A stretch of DNA of 64,000 nt, taken from assembly GCF_947487805.1 (NCBI RefSeq), contig NZ_CANKXW010000007.1, positions 151,391 to 215,390 of the forward strand, in the 5' to 3' direction. This DNA comes from an uncultured Tateyamaria sp. Lineage in GTDB: Bacteria; Pseudomonadota; Alphaproteobacteria; Rhodobacterales; Rhodobacteraceae. Below the pieces are notes generated by a model that was not told where the DNA came from, made no database searches, and was given only the letters and a program-made list of their open reading frames with translations. This document shows, piece after piece, positions 1-11,700 of this stretch (the first letter of the stretch is position 1; every line of letters starts with the position of its first letter). The position numbers were made by a program, and so were the translations under genes.

Positions 1-588
1 TATATAATCGCGCCGGAAAATGCGTGGAAGCGGGTCAAGACGCGGACAACGTCTTCCAAATTTCTCGCTGTGGTCAAGGAACTGGCGGCCTTTCGAGAGG
101 CCCATGCGCAAAACCGGAACATCCCACGCAACCGCGTGTTCAAGGACGACGCGCTGGTCGAATTGGCCAGCAACAAGCCCAAGACCACCGAGGATCTGGG
201 CCGGTCCCGTCTGCTGCTGCGCGAGGCGCGCAAGGGCGACATTGCCGACGGCATCCTTGCAGCCGTGGCACGCGGCGTGGCTATGAAGCCCGATGATATG
301 CCCAAGCCCGACCGCAGCCGCGAGAAGCTGCAGGTGAACCCGGCCGTGGCCGACCTCTTGCGTGTTCTGCTGAAGGCAAAATCGGAAAGCGCTGGCGTGG
401 CGGCCAAGCTGCTCGCGTCTGCGGCGGATCTGGACGCAATGGCCGCCGGCATGCGCGATGTGCCTGCATTGAGCGGCTGGCGGTCCGAGGTGTTTGGCGA
501 TGATGCTATACGTCTTTGCGAAGGCCGCGTGGCTCTGACAACCAAAGGCTCGGATGTCGCGATCATTCCGCTGGACGCGGCGGACTAA
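1..588 (+). CDS. rnd: Ribonuclease D, C-terminal part (5' end cut by window edge)
   Basis: The open frame runs in from base 1 and ends at a TAA at 586-588, so only about the last 195 residues are seen. The first visible residues (APENAWKRVKTRTTSSKF) and the stretch FREAHAQNRNIPRNRVFKDD are typical of the segment of RNase D around its first HRDC domain. The DEDD exonuclease domain should lie upstream, outside the window. RNase D is a 3'-5' exoribonuclease that trims tRNA precursors in the cytoplasm. The next gene lies on the opposite strand and ends 9 bp away, so the two are convergent. Confidence 0.88.
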   Translation, partial: YIIAPENAWKRVKTRTTSSKFLAVVKELAAFREAHAQNRNIPRNRVFKDDALVELASNKPKTTEDLGRSRLLLREARKGDIADGILAAVARGVAMKPDDMPKPDRSREKLQVNPAVADLLRVLLKAKSESAGVAAKLLASAADLDAMAAGMRDVPALSGWRSEVFGDDAIRLCEGRVALTTKGSDVAIIPLDAAD

Positions 589-597
589 GCGCGCCTG

Positions 598-1131
598 CTA
601 GCGCCGCGCGATGGTTTGCGCGTTGCGTTCGCCTTCGACACGGATCGTTCTGACGCGCGACAATTCCTGATCGGTCAGACGTGCGGCAACGTTATAGGTG
701 CGCTGACGTTCCGATGTACGGCGAACACGTGCCTCTGGTTTGATCCCTTCAAAGCGAAAGGTCAGCACTCCGTTTTCATCCGGCTCCAGATCGTCGTTGT
801 CCGGGGTCAGTCGCACGTCATAGACACCGTCAATCGCCGCGATGCCCGTCGCGCGCAGGATGGCCCCACCGGGCACCCGTTCGATCACCAGCGCGCTGAC
901 CTGATCGATCGGCGTGCCAAGGTAGAGTTCGGTTTCGCCGCGCACACTGGAGAACAGGCCGGCACGTTCCTCGGGGATGAGCGGATTGTCGTTCTTTTCG
1001 ACCGTGCGTTGGATCGGTTCGGACCGCGCATTGCCAAACCAGTTGAACGGGTTGATGCGGCTGTCTCGCACGGCACCGCAGGCAGACAGGGTCAGTGTCG
1101 CGACAAGCATGGAAGTGGTCAGAATGCGCAT
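598..1131 (-). CDS. Predicted lipoprotein of unknown function
   Basis: This 177-residue protein begins with a short basic n-region, a hydrophobic core and a lipobox (LSAC, Cys at about residue 18), so it should be lipid-anchored after cleavage by signal peptidase II. The mature part has no transmembrane segment and is rich in charged residues. Its C-terminal half (RRTSERQRTYNVAARLTDQEL) is Arg-rich. I do not recognise a named domain. Proteins of this type recur in roseobacters next to sufE and rnd, but the function is unknown to me. It is transcribed away from sufE. Confidence 0.7.
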   Translation of the reverse strand: MRILTTSMLVATLTLSACGAVRDSRINPFNWFGNARSEPIQRTVEKNDNPLIPEERAGLFSSVRGETELYLGTPIDQVSALVIERVPGGAILRATGIAAIDGVYDVRLTPDNDDLEPDENGVLTFRFEGIKPEARVRRTSERQRTYNVAARLTDQELSRVRTIRVEGERNAQTIARR

Positions 1132-1266
1132 GGATCGGCCTGTTTCGGTATTTCGCAGTCCCTGTGGTAACGGATGGCGCAGTCGTTGAAAAGCGTCGTT
1201 TCGGCCACTGGACCTTTGCGGGCGTTGCGCCTAGGTCAGCGAGACGGCGTTTACGGGGGGCGGGCG

Positions 1267-1674
1267 ATGGCTGCGACTGCGTTTGAAGAGATTGTGGAAG
1301 ATTTCGAGTTCCTGGACGACTGGGAGGATCGCTACCGCTATGTGATCGAACAAGGCAAGGCGATGGATCCGCTGCCCGATGCGCTCAAGGTGGCGGCTAC
1401 CAAGGTCGAGGGCTGCGCGAGCCAGGTTTGGCTCCACCCGGTGATCGAAGATGGCACCTTTCGTTTTGATGGCGACAGTGACGCGATGATCGTCAAAGGG
1501 CTGATTGCCTTGCTTCGGCGGCTCTACAACGGATTGTCCCCCGCAGCTGTGTTGGCAGTGGACGCGCGGGCCGAAATGACGCGGTTGGGGCTGAATGATC
1601 ACCTGTCGGCACAACGTTCCAATGGTTTGCGCGCCATGATTGAACGCATCCGCACGGTCGCAGCAGCAGCCTGA
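1267..1674 (+). CDS. sufE: SufE family cysteine desulfuration protein
   Basis: The 135-residue product has the SufE fold signature. The segment KVEGCASQVW holds the conserved Cys that accepts persulfide sulfur from the SufS cysteine desulfurase for Fe-S cluster assembly. FEFLDDWEDRYRYVIEQGK at the N-terminus is equally typical. I chose the ATG at 1267, directly behind a G-rich Shine-Dalgarno stretch (1255-1265). An in-frame upstream ATG at 1174 would add 31 residues that do not look like SufE. The gene stands alone; no sufBCDS genes are in view. Confidence 0.88.
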   Translation: MAATAFEEIVEDFEFLDDWEDRYRYVIEQGKAMDPLPDALKVAATKVEGCASQVWLHPVIEDGTFRFDGDSDAMIVKGLIALLRRLYNGLSPAAVLAVDARAEMTRLGLNDHLSAQRSNGLRAMIERIRTVAAAA

Positions 1675-2786
1675 TCAAAGGACCGACGCTCGCAGGCCGC
1701 GGAAACCTGTTTGTTCACAACACTGGAACCGCAACTGTCCGCGGCGTTCATATCCAAACGTTTTGCTGCACCACAGGGACTGATGATGTTTGGCCGTCCT
1801 GTCGCGACCGGGTCTTCCATTTCGTTGTCTGTAAATAGCGCTGCAGTCTTGAGATGCTCCATCACACCAATTGGTTGAAAAGCAATTTCCGCAACGCTAT
1901 TCGTGCTCAGCGCAATTCAACCATAAATAGTAGTTTCACCGATTGCGGCTTCGTTTGAGCGCTGCATCTGACATTTGCCTTCTGCGTTTTTCGGATTGAA
2001 CGTAATCTTTTCTGTTACTTGGCATTGCTTGCAAATCACTACGGTTTCTGTCTCTGAGTCCGAGCCACGAATGCTTGCGGAGGTGTAAGCCTGGGCCTGG
2101 AGAACGACGGGCGCATGCACCTAACGGGGTATCTGTTGCGTGCAGATGTCGTCGGGATGTACGCGCCGGATCCACGGCACCGGGTCATTCTGTTTGAGAG
2201 GGTCCAAGCGCCTCGCTTGCATCCGATTCCTTTCCATCGCCGTTCCGTCGGCCTTCCGAAGACGATTTCGATCAGCACGTCGCATATCATGCCGAGTACC
2301 TATTTTGAGCAGATTCCAAGTCTGCGATTGCAAACGCGTATCTCGCTGTTTTTCCACAGTTCGAGGCATTCAGTCTGCGACATCCCAGGAGGTGCGACGA
2401 CGCTTTTCCACCCCAGCCACGCCGCCATCCAGAGCATGTGTTTCGGCCTTCGCACCTTGACACACAGGTTCAGCGGCCAGCCGCTTGGAGGAGCGGGTCA
2501 CGGGCTGTCTTGTGTTCGGATTTGCGTCGATGCTTGCATGTGCCCGTGAGACTTTCTCCGAAAGAACCGAGCCGAACAGGAAAGGACGCAGCGCTGGTGA
2601 ACCCATCCGTTGCAAAGCCTCAGGCATTCAAACACACACTCGGTCTTTGCATTTTACCTTGACCTGCCTTTCCGGTCCTGAAAACCTTAATACAGTCATC
2701 GTTTTTGATTGGTGATTCAGTAAAAATTATAAGCGCCGGGTCGACGTCGCAGGTATTTCGAGATCACGTTTTGGGGGGAGCTACTC
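1675..2786. other. Long AT-richer intergenic region upstream of the giant RTX gene
   Basis: No convincing gene is visible in these 1.1 kb. By eye the GC content is clearly lower than in the flanking genes, and short ORFs occur in all frames without family resemblance or good ribosome sites. The least unlikely is a minus-strand 67-codon frame at 1917-2120 with a Cys-containing stretch (VICKQCQVTEKITF), but I see no start context for it. Such gaps upstream of large surface-protein genes may hold regulatory sequence or decayed genes. The last 80 bp hold a promoter and the RTX ribosome site. Confidence 0.5.
2705..2733 (+). promoter_or_regulatory. Candidate sigma-70 promoter of the RTX gene
   Basis: A -35-like TTGATT (2705-2710) and a -10-like TATAAG (2728-2733) are separated by exactly 17 bp in an AT-rich stretch. 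Transcription would start near 2740, leaving a leader of about 45 nt before the GGGGGGAG ribosome site and the ATG at 2787. This is read from sequence only. Confidence 0.5.
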
Positions 2787-5700
2787 ATGGTCGCACATGT
2801 TATTTTCACGGGCGTAACGCGCAACTATTTCGGAGAGACGCATAGCGACCAGACATTCTTAATATCCACATCTTCAGAGCTGTCTATTCTCGATGCCAAT
2901 TCGGGCTATAGGACAAGTATCCATGGCTTCGACTTGTCGCTTGCACCCGAAGGCGGGTCACTTTCCGGCACGGTGACGTCGTTTGCGCTAAGCGACAAAG
3001 ACGGCAATACGGTCTTTTCAGTCAGAGACGTTTCCTGGTCCTTGGCCGAGCTTTCCAGCGCGTTGGATGATGTTCTGGACAACGAGGGTGCCAAGGGCTT
3101 GTTTGACGCTCTGTTGGAGGGCCCGGCGACTGATGCAAGTTCTGCTGTTGCGTGGGCGAACCAGAGCACTCCCCAGTCCGATCCGGTTCGCTTTGCTTCC
3201 GAGAACGCGTTTCCCGAAATGACCAACATCGTTGGAAGTGGCGCGAACGATATCCTGAACGGGACGTCCGGCGACGACAGCATTCAGGGGTTGGCCGGTG
3301 ATGACCAGTTGATTGGCCTTTCGGGTGCGGACACTTTGGCAGGTGGCGCCGACAATGACTTGTTGACGGGGGGCGCCGGTATCGACCTGCTGGATGGCGG
3401 GGCAGGGGACGACACGCTTTCCGGCGACAGCGGATTTGATGTTCTGACCGGAGGAACGGGAAACGATATCTTCCGTGACGAAGCAGCCGATCTGGACGGG
3501 GACACGATCACTGACTTTACGTCCGATGACGTGATCCGCATCAACAACTCCTTCCTGTTCGACGACTCGTTTCAGGTGACCGTTTCGGGCGGCAATACTG
3601 TTCTGGATATCAACACTGATGCGACACCGGGCTTTGATATCTCGATAACCCTGAGTGGCCTCTTTTCCGGAGGATACTTTGCAACACTGGGAGGCAGCAC
3701 GTTTAGCGACCTCGTCTACATTTCCGGGGCAAGCGGTGCCGGAACGGGAGGCGATGATGTCATTAACGGGTCTTTGAGCGCGGATGTTATCGCGGCTGGC
3801 GCTGGAAACGACCGGGTGATCGGTGCCAGCGGGGCCGATGACATTTCGGGTGGCGCCGGGAACGACTCCATCTACGCGGGCAGCGGCAATGACACGATTG
3901 ACGGCGATTCTGGCAACGATTTCATCGTCGGAGACGCTGGAGCGGATGATATCACCGGTGGTGACGGTGTCGACAGCATCTATGGCGGGACTGGCAGCGA
4001 CACAATTGATGTCGGATTGGGGACTGGCAATTTCGCGGATGGCGGAACGGGTGCCGACTCGATCGTATCGCAGACCGGATCAGATCGGCTCCATGGTGGT
4101 TCGGACAACGACACGTTGGTGGGCAACGCGGGCGCGGATTCGCTCTATGGCGACGCGGGCGCGGACACTCTGACAGGTGACAGCGGCAACGACTATCTCG
4201 ATGGCGGATCGGGCAACGATACGCTGTCGGGCGGCACCGGCAGTGACCAGTTGTATGGCGGTCAGGACGACGACCTTTTGCAGGGTGAGGACGGTGGGGA
4301 TTACCTGAGCGGCGACAGCGGCAATGACACCTTGTTTGGTGGAATAGGCGCTGACACCTTGCAGGGTGGATCCGGTGAAGACGAACTGGAAGGTGGTGAC
4401 GACGCCGACAACCTGTCCGGCGGCGGCGATGACGACACATTGCGTGGCCAGGACGGTGACGATGATCTGGACGGCGGTACCAATGACGATCTGCTCGAAG
4501 GTGGCGCTGGTGCGGATACTCTGTCCGGCGAAAGCGGATTTGACACACTGACGGGCGGCACCGGTATCGACCTGTTCATTGACAGTGCGAGCGGTATCAA
4601 TGGCGATGTCATCACAGACTTCGAGGTTTCAACCAACGCGTCGGATGGCGACGCAATCACCATCAACAATGCGCGTTTCGATGATGGCCATCTGACGGTC
4701 AGCTTTGTCGGCGGCAATACCGTTCTGGATATCGACACTGACCGTGACGGTGTGAACGATACGCAAATTGTGCTGAATGGCGTCATCTCGGCGCAATTCC
4801 TGACGATTACCAACGGGACGAGCACAACAATCAAAGCCTTCCCGCTGGCAGGGCTTGGCAGCAGTGGCGCGCCTGTGCGCAACACGATTGTTGATACTGC
4901 ATCAAGCAATCTGACCAACGCGGGTACAGCCGGTCTTGTGCTGGGCAGTGCGGGGTCGGACACGTTGAACGCAGGTGCGTCAACGACAACCATCATGGCA
5001 GGGACCGGCAATGATGAGGTAAATGGCGGTGCAATCGGGGAACTGATCTCTGGCGACCACGGAGCGGACACGCTTACCGGCAATGGGGGCAATGACCGCA
5101 TTTATGGCGGTGACGACGGTGATAGCATTTCTGGCGATGCAGGCGCGGACAGTCTGTTTGGGGATCGGGGTGACGACACTATCTCCGGAGGCGCGTCCGG
5201 TGACGATATCTTTGGCGATGACGGCGCTGACAGTATCACGGGCGATGACGGCAACGACGAGCTCTATGGCGGTAGCGGCAATGACACGCTCGAAGGTGGC
5301 ACGGGTGCAGACAGCATCTATGGCGGCGACGATCAGGATTCGATTCTGGGTGGGGATCAAAACGACTGGCTGATCGGTGGCGCAGGCAATGACAGCATCC
5401 ATGGCGGTTCAGGAGCTGACTATATCTCTGGCGGCGCCGACGATGACGTCCTGAATGGCGACGACGGCAACGACACTCTGCTTGGCAGCAGCGGCGACGA
5501 CAACATCCTTGGTGGCTTGGGGTCGGACCTTCTGGAGGGCAACAGCGGCAATGACAGCCTGACTGGCGGCGACGGCAATGACACGCTCGCCGGCGGTTCC
5601 GATACTGACACGCTCACCGGTGGTGCCGGTGACGATCTGTTTCTCGGGTCCCGGACTGAACTGGACGGGGATATAATCACCGATTTTGCAGCGGGCGACC

Positions 5701-8700
5701 GTATACGCGTCCAATTCTCCAGTTTTTTCAGCACTGATGTGAGCATCAGCAATGTGTCCGGCAATACCGAGTTTGCAATCGATACCAATCAGGATCTCGT
5801 CGACGATCTTTTCTTTACTCTACAGGGCACCTACACCCCCGGTGATTTCCAGCTGATCACGGCGTCAAATTTCACCGAGCTGTTCCTGCCATCGCTTGGC
5901 GGCGGGATCTATGTCGGCACGTCCGTTGCAGACATTTACGTCGGCTCGAACCTCAATGACTCGATCAGCGGCCTTGGCGGCAATGACCAGCTCACAGCGC
6001 TTGCTGGCAACGACATCGTCAACGCAGGAGACGGCAATGACGACGTCTTTGGGGGTTTGGGCGATGACCAGATCGACGGAGGGGCTGGTAACGACTTTTT
6101 GCGCGGGGATGAAGACAACGATACCATCCTCGGTGGCACCGGCAGCGACACGATCAACGGCGACGCGGGCAATGACCTTGTTGCAGGCGGGGCCGGCACA
6201 GACCGGATCGAAGGCGGCGACGGAAACGACGTGCTGGACGGTGATGCGGGCAATGACACCGTTAATGGTGGCGCTGGGTTCGACACGATCACCGGTGGTC
6301 TCGACAACGATCAACTGTCCGGTGACGATGGTAATGACCTTATCCATGGCGATGCCGGCGATGATGCCGTCTATGGCGGGAATGATCAGGATACGGTTTA
6401 TGGTGGCGACGGAAACGACTATGTTGTCGGCGGTTCCGGCAACGACTCTGTTTTTGGTGACGCGGGCGAAGACTATGTCAGCGGGGATTCCGGCGATGAC
6501 ATCGTCGACGGGGGTGACGGGAACGATACCGTTTTGGGCGGCTCCGGCAATGACCAGATCGCCGGTGGGGCAGACAATGACAGCCTAAGTGGCGCAAGCG
6601 GTGCCGATACTTTGCAAGGTGGCGCTGGTGACGACACGCTCGAGGGCGGCAGCGATACCGATATCCTGACAGGTGGCGCAGGCGCGGACGTTTTCACAGG
6701 AAGCAGGGCGGACCTCGAAGGCGACCGGATCGAAGATTTTTCAGGCGCAGACGACAGAATTCAAGTCCGGTTTGAGCGTTTCACAGATGCCAATATAAGC
6801 ACGGTCGAATTCAATGGTGATACGCTGCTGCGCATTGACACTGACGGCGATGGCAACGTCGACTTGACGCTGACCTTGGCAGGGTTGGGGTATACGGGAA
6901 CGTTTATCGCTCAGTCCAATGTGAGTGTATCCGGATACACTGACATTCTTCTGGTGCCGAACACTGGGTTTGGTGCGGCAACTGCGAACGACGATCTGAT
7001 CGTTGGCAGTCAGGCCGGTGACCTGATTGAAGGGCAAGACGGCGACGATGACATATCTGGCGGTGCGGGCGATGATGTTCTGACCGGCGGTTTGGGCAAC
7101 GATCAGATGTTTGGCGGCGTCGGCAATGATACATTGTCAGGCGGTGATGATGCCGATCAACTGACGGGTGGTATTGGCGACGATCTCCTGAACGGTGGCG
7201 ATGGTGACGATACGATCTGGGGCGATGCGGGTGCCGACACGATTTCAGGCGGCTCTGGCGCGGACAGAATCGAAGGGAATGCGGGTGACGACGATTTGGC
7301 TGGCAACAGCGGTCGGGATACCTTGGACGGCCTTGATGGCAACGATACGATTTCAGGTGGTGCGGATAACGACCAACTCTCTGGCGACGACGGTGACGAT
7401 GTCGTCGCGGGAGACGCCGGCGTGGACGCCGTCTATGGCGGAAACGGCAATGACACCCTTTCGGGTGGCGAAGGCGACGATTTCGTCTCTGGCGGCGCAG
7501 GCAATGATACCGCGACAGGCGATGCCGGAATGGACTATGTCTCCGGTGACGGCGGCGATGACCTGATTGATGGCGGTGCCGAAAACGACACACTGATTGG
7601 CGGCTCTGGCAACGACACGCTGATCGGGGGAACTGGTCAGGACAGTCTGAGCGGTGGCAGTGACAATGACAGCCTTGATGCCGGGGATGAAGATGACTCT
7701 CTGAACGGCGGTGCAGGCAACGACACATTGACGGGCGGCGCAGGCGACAACCTGTTCGTTGGCAGCAGTACGGAGCTTGACGGTGATTTTCTAACCGATT
7801 TCAACCTCGGCGACCGGATAAGGGTCAACTTCGCGACCTTCAACGAAACCAACCTGACCGTTACCGACAACGGCGTCGATACAACGCTGTCGATCGACAC
7901 GTCCGGCGACGGAAATATCGACACCGTTATTACACTGAGCGGCCTTTATTCCGAAACCTTCGCAACGATCAGTTCCGGAGGCTTTACCGAAATCCTGCTG
8001 GTGAGCGGATCGGGCGGAGTTATCACAGGCACCAATGGTGCCGACATCCTGACAGGTTCCAACGGCGTCGACATCATCAACGGCCTTGAAGGCAACGACG
8101 AAATCATCGGTCTTGACGGGAATGATGCGATTTCCGGGGATGAGGGCGAGGACACGATTAGCGCTGGTGCTGGCGACGATGTGGTCGGTGGTGGTGATGA
8201 TGATGATACCATCAACGGTGGTGACGGCGCCGATTTGCTTGGCGGTGATGCGGGCAATGACTCGATCCGCGGTGATCTTGGCAATGACACGATAAACGGC
8301 GGCGCGGGCAGTGATCGCGCCTATGGTGGGGACGGCAACGATAGTCTGAGTGGAAACGAAGACAGGGATACGCTCGACGGCAACGACGGCAATGATACGC
8401 TCGATGGTGGTCAGGGGAACGACCAACTGGACGGGGGGAATGACAACGACTCCATCTTGGGCGGCGTTGGTGACGACGCGCTCTACGGCGGGTTGGGGCT
8501 GGACACGCTCGAAGGCGGCGATGGGAACGATTACCTTGCTGCTGGCAGCGACAATGACCACGTGGATGGCGGGGAGGGTGAAGACTACGCAGCTGGCGAT
8601 AGCGGCGATGACACCGTTGATGGTGGGCTTGGCAATGACACTGTTCTGGGCGGTTCGGGCAACGATCTGGTGACGGGCGGAGAAGACAATGACTCCGTAC

Positions 8701-11700
8701 AAGGTGGGTCTGGCGATGACACGCTTGTCGGTGGCACAGGTGATGACACTCTTGATGGTGGTTCCGGGTTTGACACGCTCACTGGCGGCACGGGTAACGA
8801 TGTTTTCCGGGGTAGCGCGTCCGAGCTCAACGGCGATGTAATCACCGATTTCAGCTATGATGATGCAATCGCTCTCAGGTTTGGGCGCTTTACTGACATC
8901 GATATTTTCACCTCGACGACTGCCGGCGGCGACACGCTGCTGACCATCGATGGAAACGGTGACGGTGACACGACGGATGGTTCGGATTTCACGATCACGC
9001 TGACTGGCACCTTTACCGGTACTTGGGCAGCGGTTCAGATCCCGCAGCAGTCCACGACGTTCCTTTACCTTATCGCACCCGGCGCTGGCGTGTCGGCGCC
9101 GACCACAACGCTGCCGGACTTTATCGCAGGAACAAGTGCGGGCGAGACCATAGACGGCGGTGTTGGTGAGGACACGCTTGTAGGCTTGGCAGGCGATGAT
9201 CTGTTGAACGGAGGTACCGAAGACGATCTGCTCTTTGGTGGTCGCGGCAATGACACGCTGAATGGCGATGATGGCGCCGACTTGCTGACCGGTGACGAAG
9301 GCGACGACCTGCTGAACGGTGGCTTTGGGAACGACACGCTGAACGGGGACGAAGGTCTTGATACACTGTTCGGCGGATTTGGCAGTGACCGCCTCTATGG
9401 GTTGGAAAACAACGACGTTCTACATGGTGAAGAGGGCCGCGACACACTCGAAGGCGGTGATGGGAACGACACACTGTTTGGCGGCATCGAAGGCGACAAC
9501 CTTGATGGTGGTATCGGCAACGACTCGGTCCTGGGCGAAGACGGTGACGATGCCCTCTATGGCGGATCTGGCGAAGATACGCTTTTGGGCGGCGGCGGGA
9601 ACGATTACCTCGCTGCTGGCAACGACAGCGATACTGTCGACGGCGGGGACGGCAATGACTATGCCAGTGGCGACAGCGGTGACGACGACGTGCGGGGCGG
9701 TGCGGGAGATGACACACTCCTTGGCGGCGCAGGCGACGACCTGTTGCGCGGCGACGCAGACAACGACCAACTGCAAGGTGGGAGCGGAAACGACACGCTG
9801 CAGGGCGGAGCCGGAGACGACACGCTTGCGGGCGACTCTGGTGCTGACACCCTGACGGGTGGGACCGGCAACAACAGTTTCCGGGGCAGCAGCTCGGAAC
9901 TTAACGGCGATGTCATCACGGACTTCAAAGTCGGTGACCGGATCGACGTACGCTTTGCGACATTCTCGGACGTTGATGTCCAAAGCGTCTTTGATGGGAC
10001 AAACACGATCCTGTCGATCGATACCAACGGCAACGGGTTGTTTACGGACAGCAGCGACGTAACGATGACCCTGAACGGCGCCGTGACGGGCCAGTTCTTT
10101 ACCGTCTCAACGAATTCCGAAACCTATGTGTACCTGAGCAATGGGCCGACCGGCACATCGACTGTTGATCCGGATTTCATTGTCGGCACCAATGCCGGTG
10201 ATACCCTCGATGGCGGAGTGGGCAACGACACGCTTGTCGGTCTTGACGGCGACGACAGCCTGCAAGGCTTTACCGAGGACGACAGCCTTTATGGCGGGCG
10301 CGGTAATGACACGCTTGATCTTGGCGATGGCAACGATCGCGGCGTCGGTGACGTGGGCGATGACCAGATCAACGGCGGCTTTGGCAACGACAGTCTGTAC
10401 GGTGACGAAGGCAACGACATACTGAATGGCGATGTCGGTTCGGATCGGCTCTATGGTGGGGCCGGGAACGACACCCTGCAAGGTGGCAATAACCGCGACA
10501 CGTTGAACGGCGACGACGGTGACGACAGCCTCGAAGGTGGAGACGACATCGACAACCTAAGCGGTGGCGATGGCAATGACACCGTCAACGGGGGCTCCGG
10601 AAATGACAACCTCTACGGTGATGCAGGTTCGGATGAGGTCGATGGGGGCGCAGGCAACGACTATATGGTGGGGAGCAGCGGAAACGACACGCTGCGCGGC
10701 GGCCTTGGTGACGATTACATAGATGGCGGGCAACATACGGATTTTGCCATCTTTGATGGTGTGTCGTCCGAATACACGATCACCCAAGGCTCCTCGATCA
10801 ACTCGGCCTCCTATGTAGAGCACACCGGCGGCACCACGCTTGATGGCCGCGACACGCTTTACCGGGTCGAACGGCTGATCTTTGCAGATACAACCATCGT
10901 TTTGTTCAACGATGCACCGGAGGTGATCAACCCCATCGCGGATCAGACCTGGCGGCAAGGTACGAGCTATGTCCTTGATGCGTCGATGACCTTTACGGAT
11001 ATCGATCCAATCGTTTCCTACACGGCCACCCTGTCGGGCGGTGCGGCATTGCCAGCGTGGCTGAACTTTGATGCCATGTCGCAAACCTTTACCAGCACCC
11101 CCACCAGCGTCGCCTCCGGTTGGTACACCGTGACCCTTACGGCGACGGACTCGCTTGCCGCGAGTAACTCAGACTCGTTCAACATCTTTGTTCAGTCCAA
11201 CGTCATCAACGGCAACAGCTCTGCCAATACAATCAACGGAACGGCCCTCGCCGACCGCATTTTCGCGTTTGCCAATGATGATACCGTCTACGCCGGGGCC
11301 GGCGATGACGAAGCAGATGGCGGCACGGGCAATGACGAAGTCTATGGCGACGACGGGAACGACACATTGCTTGGCGATACCGGTCAGGACACGCTGAGCG
11401 GCGGGCTTGGAAACGACGTTGTTGAAGGCGGGGCCGATGATGACCTCGTACAGGGAGACGACGGAAACGATTTGCTGCGCGGGGATGACGGAAACGACAC
11501 GCTCATCGGCGGCATCGGGTCGGACGAACTCCTTGGTGGGGCTGGCAATGACAGTCTCCAGGGTGGCGCGGACGCCGATACACTGTCAGGCGGAACCGGC
11601 AATGACACACTTGAGGGCGGCACAGGTGTTGACGACCTCTTGGGTGACGACGGCGATGATGTGCTGCTGATGCATTCCGCGTCGCAGGGCGACAACTTTT

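Noticed and set aside
1917..2120. Minus-strand 67-codon frame with CKQC motif
   Set aside because: No ribosome site or family match, and overlapping alternative frames are equally long; kept only as a remark on the intergenic region.
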